This document shows, in pieces, positions 30,113 to 35,555 of a stretch of DNA of 35,555 bases. This DNA comes from an uncultured Lachnospiraceae bacterium (GTDB lineage: Bacteria > Bacillota > Clostridia > Lachnospirales > Lachnospiraceae). The DNA is taken from assembly GCA_948665105.1 (NCBI GenBank), contig CAPNGW010000003.1, forward strand, positions 1-35,555, read 5' to 3'. The notes below the pieces were generated by a model. The model made no database searches, was not told where the DNA came from, and saw only the letters and a program-made list of their open reading frames with translations. Each line of letters opens with the position of its first letter. Positions within the stretch are counted from its first letter, which is position 1. The translations under genes and the position numbers were made by a program.

Positions 30113-31066
30113 TTATTCTACAGACAGAAATAATTCCAATTTGGACAATAGCTGTTCCGGTGCTTCCAGCTGTGGAAGATATTTAGAATGATTTATATAG
30201 TCATGCTGGATGGAAGGATTGTAATGGCAATAGGAATTGATGATATCCTCTGCCATATCATTTTCCTTGCTGCATATGATATAGATAGGATTTACAATTT
30301 TTCCTAAAGCATGGGCTACATTTATGTTGGTGTAATTTGCCTTGATGCTGGAAAACAGATATTTTCCTTTACTGTCATTAAGATGTGCTGATTCATAGTA
30401 AGCATCTATGGTCTGATCCGGAATCAGCTGATCTTTGGAGTAATATTTTTCTTCAAATAATTTTTCTATTGCTTTTCCTGAATAAAGCATGTTGTACAGG
30501 AAGGTTCCTATGATGGGCATGTCTATCAGAAGCTTCAAAGCATTTTTCTGTTTATCCGGCATCTTTATCAGCTCCCGCAAGTCTTCCGGATTCAATAAAA
30601 TGAGATTGTCAAAAAGCTCTGGCTCCATATTGCATGCCATGACAGAGAAGGAGCAGGAGGCTCCGGTAGCAACCAGGGCAGGCTTTTCGCCAATAATGTT
30701 TTTGACAAAATCTGTAATAAGCTGGACATACATGTAATTGGTGTAGGTGAGATTTGGCTTTTCACTGCGTCCGCAACCCAGCAAATCAATGGTATAGACA
30801 GTATGATTTTTGGACAGGGTTTTATAGACGCGCTCCCACTCCTGGGAGGAGGACGCCGGATTCAAATCGTGAATCAGGAGCACAGGTGAGCCCTTTCCTG
30901 ATTTGGTGTAAAATACCTTTCCATATTTCCAATTATAAAAATTTCCCCGGTCTGTTCTCAGGAGATTTTTTACGACGCTGGAAACGCTTATCATCCTATT
31001 AATAAAATATATGGAAACAGTAGTAAGTGTAGTCAAAATTAAAAAATTACGTATGTGTTTCTTCAT
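30113..31066 (-). CDS. Alpha/beta hydrolase with N-terminal membrane anchor
   Basis: This is a 317-residue alpha/beta-hydrolase fold protein. Residues 8-25 form a hydrophobic anchor, so the enzyme is probably membrane-tethered. The oxyanion/strand-3 block is PVLLIHDLNPASSSQEW, then YTIDLLGCGRSEKP, typical of the esterase/haloperoxidase branch. The nucleophile elbow reads TGASCS with Ser137, which deviates from G-x-S-x-G in having Ser at the last position. The likely catalytic His293 is in NHSKYLPQLEAPEQL, and an acid lies in the KENDMAED region. The substrate is unknown. The gene is on the strand facing the rightward fork, unlike its neighbours, with its own promoter and terminator. Confidence 0.85.
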   Translation of the reverse strand: MKKHIRNFLILTTLTTVSIYFINRMISVSSVVKNLLRTDRGNFYNWKYGKVFYTKSGKGSPVLLIHDLNPASSSQEWERVYKTLSKNHTVYTIDLLGCGRSEKPNLTYTNYMYVQLITDFVKNIIGEKPALVATGASCSFSVMACNMEPELFDNLILLNPEDLRELIKMPDKQKNALKLLIDMPIIGTFLYNMLYSGKAIEKLFEEKYYSKDQLIPDQTIDAYYESAHLNDSKGKYLFSSIKANYTNINVAHALGKIVNPIYIICSKENDMAEDIINSYCHYNPSIQHDYINHSKYLPQLEAPEQLLSKLELFLSVE

Positions 31067-31103
31067 ATTATCACCCTTCCTGTAAATATATTTCCTTTCT
31101 TAT

Positions 31104-31132
31104 ATTATAGACGAAAAGTTGGCGATATACAA
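31104..31132 (-). promoter_or_regulatory. Promoter of the alpha/beta hydrolase gene
   Basis: Read on the minus strand, TTGTAT (31132-31127) and TATAAT (31109-31104) are separated by 17 bp. They lie about 40 bp before the ATG, with AGGAAGGG as the ribosome site in between. Confidence 0.75.
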
Positions 31133-31171
31133 ATACAAATATCTTTTTTTTGCAAATTCTGTTATAATATT

Positions 31172-31335
31172 GTTACAGTTCACTTGTCAGATTGGAACCT
31201 GTGCAAAATTATGCTTGCATAAATTTTGTCAGTTCTAATCTGACAAAGGGAGCACCGCTTTATGAGCAAAGTTAGCTGCGTAGCAGCGAGAAAGCACCGA
31301 AGGTGCCTTTGCGAATGGTGCGAGTGAACTGTAAC
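31172..31335. mobile_element. MITE-like palindromic element with target-site duplication
   Basis: The 164-bp element has perfect 13-bp terminal inverted repeats, GTTACAGTTCACT (31172-31184) and AGTGAACTGTAAC (31323-31335). It is flanked by ATAATATT (31164-31171) and ATAATACT (31336-31343), an 8-bp direct repeat with one mismatch that looks like a target-site duplication. Inside are nested arms: 31185-31198 with 31232-31245, an inner hairpin 31203-31214 with 31217-31229, GCACC/GGTGC (31252/31317), GCAAAG/CTTTGC (31266/31307), GCTGC/GCAGC (31275/31283) and GCACC/GGTGC (31294/31302). No transposase is encoded. It could also be a structured RNA, or fold when transcribed. Confidence 0.7.
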
Positions 31336-31379
31336 ATAATACTTTTTAAATGATATATGATTTGAAAATATTTTATTAA

Positions 31380-31391
31380 GAACGTTTGTTC
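31380..31391. promoter_or_regulatory. LexA (Cheo) box-like palindrome before the DegS-like gene
   Basis: GAACGTTTGTTC has the GAAC-N4-GTTC form of the Gram-positive LexA operator as I remember it. It lies just before the GGAG ribosome site of the next gene, where bound repressor could block transcription. A second site of the same form is at 33941. Confidence 0.35.
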
Positions 31392-31403
31392 TATGGAGAT
31401 GTT

Positions 31404-31937
31404 ATGATAAAGGACTATTTGCTGAGATGTCAGCAGGAATTACTGGAGAGAAAAATTGATTTGGTGAGTGAAATTCAAAATAATGAAATGTCCATAAGAG
31501 AAAATGAAAAATTGATAACTTTGATTAAAAATTCCGAAGATAAGAGCTATACCTCTTTAACACCAGGAAATTATAAGAATGACTTGGATGGAAAAAAGAT
31601 TAAAGAGTTGAAAATGCAGTTATCTGGTATGCAGGAATATGATGCTGAACTCAGAAAAAAGTTGGATTTGATTGATGATAGAATCAACGAGTTGGAACAG
31701 ATAATACACCTGGAAAAGGATAACAGCAAAGTTCAATATCAGAAACAGAAGGAACACGAGGAAAGCAGTCAGAGATACGATACGTCCATTCAACAGTTGA
31801 AGGATATACTTCGTAGATTGGATATATGTAGTAAGATGGCGGAGATGGATCCCATAAGATGTAAAATTGAATTGAAAAATCTATCAGCCATAGTACAGAA
31901 GATTATTGAAGATATGCGGCTACATAGATATGTGTAA
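31404..31937 (+). CDS. Coiled-coil protein resembling a DegS-type sensor without the kinase part
   Basis: This 177-residue soluble protein is strongly charged and mostly helical. Residues 1-120 are heptad-like coiled coil (QELLERKIDLVSEIQNNEM..., DAELRKKLDLIDDRINELEQII). The last 50 residues (QQLKDILRRLDICSKMAEMD...ELKNLSAIVQKIIEDMR) resemble the dimerisation helices of DegS-type histidine kinases. The phosphorylatable His of their DIHDG motif is not present, and no ATP-binding domain follows. The ATG at 31404 follows GGAG by 5 nt; an upstream in-frame TTG at 31386 is less likely. It sits between the MITE-like element and two parS sites, one immediately after its stop codon, and precedes parA. 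The function is unknown; a partition or signalling accessory is a guess. Confidence 0.7.
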   Translation: MIKDYLLRCQQELLERKIDLVSEIQNNEMSIRENEKLITLIKNSEDKSYTSLTPGNYKNDLDGKKIKELKMQLSGMQEYDAELRKKLDLIDDRINELEQIIHLEKDNSKVQYQKQKEHEESSQRYDTSIQQLKDILRRLDICSKMAEMDPIRCKIELKNLSAIVQKIIEDMRLHRYV

Positions 31938-31953
31938 TGTTTCACGTGAAACA
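31938..31953. promoter_or_regulatory. parS: parS centromere site 1
   Basis: TGTTTCACGTGAAACA is a perfect 16-bp match to the parS consensus bound by ParB. It begins one base after the stop codon of the preceding gene and about 10 kb from oriC, the usual placement. Confidence 0.96.
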
Positions 31954-32084
31954 TTTTAAAAATTTTTGGACATTTATTAATTAATTGTTCTGGAAGGACA
32001 ATAAATATATTTTAAGTTTTAGTTTATATAGGATGGCATTGTTAAAGTCAATCGGCGTAATAAAATATGTTTTTACAAAAAAAA

Positions 32085-32100
32085 TGTTTCACGTGAAACA
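32085..32100. promoter_or_regulatory. parS: parS centromere site 2, inside a longer A/T-flanked palindrome
   Basis: A second perfect TGTTTCACGTGAAACA lies 147 bp from the first. A-runs and T-runs extend it to a 28-bp palindrome (32079-32106), which would form a hairpin with a U-tail and could also act as a bidirectional terminator. The gap between the two sites (31954-32084) is AT-rich and I see nothing else in it. Confidence 0.96.
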
Positions 32101-32129
32101 TTTTTTGTATAGATTTTTTAGGTAAAAGA

Positions 32130-32138
32130 TGATATAAT
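32130..32138 (+). promoter_or_regulatory. Extended -10 promoter for parA
   Basis: TGATATAAT (TG-N-TATAAT) is an extended -10 element; no good -35 box lies at 17 bp. It is about 120 bp before the parA start and just downstream of parS site 2, so ParB loading could affect it. Confidence 0.5.
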
Positions 32139-32261
32139 GGGCTTTAGCGAGTAAAACATTAGTGAGTAAATCATATTTGCATGTATGATAAATGGTAGAC
32201 GATAATTATGAATTATCGGAGGACTGTAAGTAAATACTTACAAGACAAAGAAAGGATTACT

Positions 32262-33029
32262 ATGGGAAGAATTATTGCGATTGCCAATCAAAAGGGTGGT
32301 GTCGGAAAAACCACAACAGCTATAAATCTATCTGCGTGCCTGGCGGAAGAAGGAAAAAAGGTTTTAACCATTGATTTGGACCCCCAGGGAAATACCACCA
32401 GTGGATTAGGTATCGACAAAGAAAACATGAATAATACCGTGTATGAATTGATGCTGGGAGAATGTACGATTAGGGAGAGTATTCACAAGACAGGTATTGA
32501 TAATCTGATGCTTATACCCTCCAATGTGAATTTGGCCGGAGCAGAAATTGAGCTTTTAGGCATCAATGAAAAAGAATACATATTAAAAAATGAAGTCGAT
32601 TATATTCAGGACGATTATGATTTTCTTATTATTGACTGCCCCCCTTCTTTGAATATGCTAACAATTAACGCCATGACAACTGCCAACACTATTTTGGTTC
32701 CTATTCAATGCGAATACTATGCACTGGAAGGACTGAGTCAGTTGATTCATACCATAAATCTGGTTCAAAAAAGGTTAAATCCCAACCTTGAAATGGAGGG
32801 TGTGGTATTTACCATGTATGATGCCAGAACGAACCTGTCCTTACAGGTTGTGGAAAATGTAAAAAATAATTTGAATACTACAATCTATAAGACGATTATT
32901 CCCAGAAATATCAGATTAGCAGAAGCTCCCAGCCATGGTGTTCCCATAAATCTGTATGATACAAAGTCTGCAGGGGCGGAAAGCTATCGTCTACTGGCAA
33001 AAGAAGTAATGGAAAGGAGTGATGTTTAA
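32262..33029 (+). CDS. parA: Chromosome partitioning ATPase ParA (Soj)
   Basis: This 255-residue deviant-Walker ATPase works with ParB in origin segregation and, in Bacillus-type systems, influences DnaA activity. Walker A is NQKGGVGKTTTAINL at the N-terminus, followed by DLDPQGNTTSGLG and DCPPSLNMLTINAM (Walker B region). It ends with the typical IPRNIRLAEAPSHG. The ATG at 32262 follows AAAGGA; the in-frame upstream ATG at 32208 would add 18 residues absent from the family. Its stop codon directly abuts the parB start. Confidence 0.97.
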   Translation: MGRIIAIANQKGGVGKTTTAINLSACLAEEGKKVLTIDLDPQGNTTSGLGIDKENMNNTVYELMLGECTIRESIHKTGIDNLMLIPSNVNLAGAEIELLGINEKEYILKNEVDYIQDDYDFLIIDCPPSLNMLTINAMTTANTILVPIQCEYYALEGLSQLIHTINLVQKRLNPNLEMEGVVFTMYDARTNLSLQVVENVKNNLNTTIYKTIIPRNIRLAEAPSHGVPINLYDTKSAGAESYRLLAKEVMERSDV

Positions 33030-33935
33030 ATGGCAGCTACAAAAAAAAGCAGTTTAGGGAAGGGTCTGGGAAGAGGCCTGGACAGCATGATTCCAGATAA
33101 GGTAGGAGAAAAGGCAGTAGCACAGGTGCCGGAGGAAGGAAAGCAGGAAGTTTTCGTAAATATTTCCAAGGTTGAACCAAACCGAGAGCAGCCCAGAAAG
33201 AATTTTGATGAAGATGCATTACTGGAATTATCCGAATCCATTAAACAATTTGGTATTCTTCAGCCATTGCTGGTACAGGACAAAAAGGATTACTATGAAA
33301 TTATTGCAGGTGAACGAAGATGGAGAGCAGCAAAGCTGGCCGGTCTGAAGGAAGTTCCCATTATCATTAAAAATTTGACAGATCAGGAAATCGTAGAAAT
33401 TTCGCTGATTGAAAATATTCAGAGAGAGAATTTAAATCCCATAGAGGAGGCCATGGCTTATAAGCGGCTGCTAAATGAGTTTCATTTAAAGCAGGACGAG
33501 GTAGCAGAGCGTGTCTCCAAATCCAGAACAGCAGTTACCAATTCCATGCGCTTGTTGAAGCTGGATGAGAGGGTACAGCAGATGGTGGTGGATGATATGA
33601 TTACCACCGGACACGCAAGAGCTCTGCTGGGGATAGCCAATGAAGATAAACAGTACATATTGGCACAACAGATTTTTGACGAAAAGCTCAGTGTGCGGGA
33701 AACTGAAAAGCTGGTAAAGAAAATTCAGAATCAAAAGGAAGAGGTGCAGAAGAAGCCAGTTGATGATACCATGTCCATTATCTTTCAGGATTTGGAGCAA
33801 AAATTAAAAAATATCATGGGCACGAAAGTAAGCATAAACCAAAAAGGAAATGATAAAGGAAAAATAGAAATTGAGTACTTTAACAAGGAAGAATTGGACC
33901 GTCTTATAGAATTATTTGCATCTATCCATCAATAA
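33030..33935 (+). CDS. parB: Chromosome partitioning protein ParB (Spo0J)
   Basis: This 301-residue ParB CTPase clamp loads at parS and spreads along origin DNA. It starts with the short ParA-stimulating basic stretch (TKKSSLGKGLGRGLDSMIPD), then the ParB/Srx domain with EPNREQPRKNFDE and the CTP-binding GERRWRAAKLAGL. The arginine-rich ENIQRENLNPIEEA follows. The helix-turn-helix region is QDEVAERVSKSRTAVTNSMRLL and the C-terminal dimerisation domain ends at the stop. It is co-translated with parA. Confidence 0.97.
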   Translation: MAATKKSSLGKGLGRGLDSMIPDKVGEKAVAQVPEEGKQEVFVNISKVEPNREQPRKNFDEDALLELSESIKQFGILQPLLVQDKKDYYEIIAGERRWRAAKLAGLKEVPIIIKNLTDQEIVEISLIENIQRENLNPIEEAMAYKRLLNEFHLKQDEVAERVSKSRTAVTNSMRLLKLDERVQQMVVDDMITTGHARALLGIANEDKQYILAQQIFDEKLSVRETEKLVKKIQNQKEEVQKKPVDDTMSIIFQDLEQKLKNIMGTKVSINQKGNDKGKIEIEYFNKEELDRLIELFASIHQ

Positions 33936-33940
33936 TAAAG

Positions 33941-33952
33941 GAACATATGTTC
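33941..33952. promoter_or_regulatory. Second LexA (Cheo) box-like palindrome
   Basis: GAACATATGTTC is a perfect 12-bp palindrome of the GAAC-N4-GTTC form, close to the full Bacillus-type LexA consensus. It lies just after the parB stop and 22 bp before the DUF4446 start. No strong consensus promoter is evident beside it. Confidence 0.4.
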
Positions 33953-33974
33953 TAAATAGAAAGGAAGCAACATC

Positions 33975-34484
33975 ATGTACTTTTTTGAAATGATAAACGA
34001 TTATGCAGCATATATTCTTCTGGGTATGGCCGGAATTATTCTGATACTGCTGATACTGGTGATTATTAACATCGTACAAAATAAAAAATTAAAACGGAAA
34101 TACAGGGAATTTATGATGGGTAAGGACTGCCGCTCCCTGGAAGATAATCTGATACAGCGGGTATCGGAAATTGAGGATCTTATTGCCTGCAACAAGGAAA
34201 ATAAAGAAAACATTGAAATAATATCCCGGAGCTTAAACAACACCTTCCAGAAGGTGGGAATGGTAAAATACGATGCTTTCCATGAAATGGGCGGAAAGCT
34301 GAGCTTTTCACTGGCCCTGTTAAATAAGGTAGACGACGGATTTATTATAAACGCCATGCACAGCCGGGAAGGATGTTATACTTATATCAAGGAAATTATC
34401 CAGGGAAATTCCGTAATCATTTTGTCGGATGAAGAAAAGGAAGCTTTGGATATAGCCATGGATGTAAGGAAGCCGACAGAATAA
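33975..34484 (+). CDS. DUF4446-family membrane protein
   Basis: This 169-residue protein has one N-terminal transmembrane helix (about residues 12-35, ILLGMAGIILILLILVIINIV), then a coiled-coil segment and a small conserved domain with KVGMVKYDAFHEMGGKLSFSLALLNKVDDGFIINAMHSREGCYTYIKEI and a DEEKEAL end. This matches the DUF4446 family, whose members I recall lying near parB or the origin in Firmicutes. The function is not known to me. It is predicted to be anchored in the membrane with its domain in the cytoplasm. A GAAC-N4-GTTC site precedes it; the ribosome site is AAAGGAAG. Confidence 0.85.
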   Translation: MYFFEMINDYAAYILLGMAGIILILLILVIINIVQNKKLKRKYREFMMGKDCRSLEDNLIQRVSEIEDLIACNKENKENIEIISRSLNNTFQKVGMVKYDAFHEMGGKLSFSLALLNKVDDGFIINAMHSREGCYTYIKEIIQGNSVIILSDEEKEALDIAMDVRKPTE

Positions 34485-34503
34485 AAATTATTTAAATTAC
34501 GAG

Positions 34504-34533
34504 TTTACAAAGCCGGGAACTATGGTATATAAT
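34504..34533 (+). promoter_or_regulatory. Promoter of the DUF3881 gene
   Basis: TTTACA (34504-34509) and TATAAT (34528-34533) are 18 bp apart, with a second overlapping TATAAT five bases further. The gene starts at 34568. Confidence 0.55.
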
Positions 34534-34567
34534 ATAATAGATTGTTTGGAATGAGGGGAGGGATAGC

Positions 34568-35449
34568 ATGCACAGCTTCTTAAAAAGCATCGGCTTTGGT
34601 AATATAAAGAAGAAGAAGGAAATTGATACCTTACTCAAGGATATAACAGAGCACCCGGACAGGAGGCTTATTTCGGAAGATAAAGAAGGCAATGTCTATG
34701 CGGAATTATGCAAGGATTACGGAACATCCATCGGAATTGCTGTGCGCGGCGAGTACAATGAAGATAATGTTTTTGAAGCCGACTATTTTTATCCCTACTT
34801 TCTGGGTAATGGAATCAGTACGTTGGAAAAGGTGGACGTGGAAAAACACGCGGAAAAGGAATCTTACGCCGGTGTCTGTGATGAGCTGAAGCTGGGCGTC
34901 ACCCTAATTTTCTATTTACAGAATGTCATGGAATACATGAACAAGGAGAAACATACAAATCTTTCGGAAATAAATACAGCAACCACCTTGTCAGCTCTGT
35001 CTGGATTTGGTAAAATATTATTACCCATGAAGAAGAATGAGGACCGGAGCACGAGTGACGACAAGGTTTCCCGGGAGAGAAATCAGATGATTGCCGCTGC
35101 CAGAGACGGTGACGAGGAGGCCATTGAAAGTCTGACACTGGAAGACATCGATACCTACTCTATGATTTCCAGAAGAATTATGTATGAAGACGTGCTGACC
35201 ATCGTCAATTCCTACTTTATGCCATATGGTATCGAGAGTGACCAGTACAGCATTTTGGGAGAGATACAGGACTTTCAAATAATTGAGAATCGTCTGACCC
35301 TGGAAAAGCTGTATCTTCTGAATATTAATTGTAATGATTTAGTGTTTGACGTCTGCATCAACAGTAAGGACCTTGCAGGGGAGCCTGCAATCGGACGTCG
35401 ATTCAAAGGAATCATCTGGATGCAGGGAACTATTCATTACGAGATGTAA
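34568..35449 (+). CDS. DUF3881-family protein
   Basis: This 293-residue cytoplasmic protein begins MHSFLKSIGFGNIKKKKEID and contains GTSIGIAVRGEY, ADYFYPYFLGNGIST and a C-terminal RRFKGIIWMQGTIHYEM, which I recognise as the DUF3881 family found mainly in Lachnospiraceae. No catalytic motif, signal peptide or transmembrane helix is evident. The central RERNQMIAAARDGDEEAIESLTLEDIDTY looks helical. A GGGGAGGGA ribosome site is present. The function is unknown. Its place after parB and DUF4446 and before a tRNA gene adds nothing specific. Confidence 0.8.
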   Translation: MHSFLKSIGFGNIKKKKEIDTLLKDITEHPDRRLISEDKEGNVYAELCKDYGTSIGIAVRGEYNEDNVFEADYFYPYFLGNGISTLEKVDVEKHAEKESYAGVCDELKLGVTLIFYLQNVMEYMNKEKHTNLSEINTATTLSALSGFGKILLPMKKNEDRSTSDDKVSRERNQMIAAARDGDEEAIESLTLEDIDTYSMISRRIMYEDVLTIVNSYFMPYGIESDQYSILGEIQDFQIIENRLTLEKLYLLNINCNDLVFDVCINSKDLAGEPAIGRRFKGIIWMQGTIHYEM

Positions 35450-35479
35450 GATATCATCTATTATATAGTTTATATAAAT

Positions 35480-35553
35480 GTCGCTATAGCTCAGCTGGAT
35501 AGAGCGACCGCCTCCTAAGCGGTAGGTCGGAGGTTCAAATCCTCTTAGCGACG
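35480..35553 (+). tRNA. tRNA-Arg (anticodon CCT)
   Basis: The sequence folds as a 74-nt cloverleaf. The acceptor stem GTCGCTA pairs with TAGCGAC. The D arm is GCTC/GAGC, and the anticodon stem ACCGC/GCGGT has loop CTCCTAA, giving anticodon CCT, which reads AGG. The T arm GGAGG/CCTCT has the TTCAAAT loop. The discriminator is G and the next bases are CT, so the CCA end is not encoded, at least as far as the window shows. Confidence 0.95.
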
Positions 35554-35555
35554 CT

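Noticed and set aside
31172..31335. Known riboswitch or T-box
   Set aside because: Terminal repeats with flanking duplication fit an inserted element better, and I could not match it to a riboswitch consensus.
32208..32261. Upstream ATG for parA
   Set aside because: The extra 18 residues do not match ParA N-termini, and the ATG at 32262 has a good ribosome site.

Overview
The window is a chromosomal segment around the replication origin of a low-to-mid GC anaerobic Firmicute, most likely a member of the Lachnospiraceae (Clostridia). The evidence is the dnaA/dnaN/yaaA/recF/gyrB/gyrA and rpmH/rnpA/yidD/yidC/jag/mnmE/mnmG/rsmG order around an AT-rich origin, two perfect parS sites beside parA-parB, the DUF4446 and DUF3881 families, and oxygen-sensitive glycyl-radical chemistry. 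Family names rest on reading motifs by eye; no database search was possible.

Layout. (1) 1-1870: the 3' end of a repetitive, C-terminally membrane-anchored surface protein. (2) 1871-12834: a GntR/HutC regulator, then a nine-gene operon: DeoC-type aldolase, FGGY sugar kinase, iron-type alcohol dehydrogenase, short glycyl radical enzyme (GRE) and its activase, sugar-binding lipoprotein, two ABC permeases, and a small cupin-like protein. (3) 12918-12956: a bidirectional terminator. (4) 12966-21397, minus strand: gyrA, gyrB, recF, yaaA, dnaN, dnaA (listed left to right). (5) 21398-21935: oriC with a cluster of DnaA boxes. (6) 21936-29955, plus strand: ribosome/RNase P/membrane insertion/tRNA modification genes, with a membrane HTH protein inserted between mnmG and rsmG. 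(7) 29956-35553: an alpha/beta hydrolase, a MITE-like palindromic element with a probable target-site duplication, a DegS-like coiled-coil protein without the kinase domain, parS-parS-parA-parB, DUF4446, DUF3881 and tRNA-Arg(CCT).

The most interesting part is the GRE operon. Its gene content makes chemical sense as a radical route for fermenting an imported sugar alcohol. The GRE would dehydrate a terminal 1,2-diol of a polyol (for example a pentitol) to a 2-deoxyaldose, and the FGGY kinase would phosphorylate it. The DeoC-type aldolase would then split the 2-deoxypentose phosphate into glyceraldehyde 3-phosphate and acetaldehyde, and the alcohol dehydrogenase would reduce acetaldehyde to ethanol. 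The GRE keeps the Cys/Glu/Asp spacing I recall from diol and glycerol dehydratases but is about 100 residues shorter. Its activase seems to carry one auxiliary Fe-S cluster instead of two. Two palindromes sharing an ACAT-N-ATTATGT core sit at the operon promoter and are candidate operators for the GntR protein. The substrate is inferred, not proven.

Other points worth a look are GAAC-N4-GTTC (LexA/Cheo-like) sites before two genes in the parABS neighbourhood, replacement of the YidC groove arginine by tyrosine, an altered RNR motif in RnpA, and a strong terminator only 22 bp upstream of mnmE.
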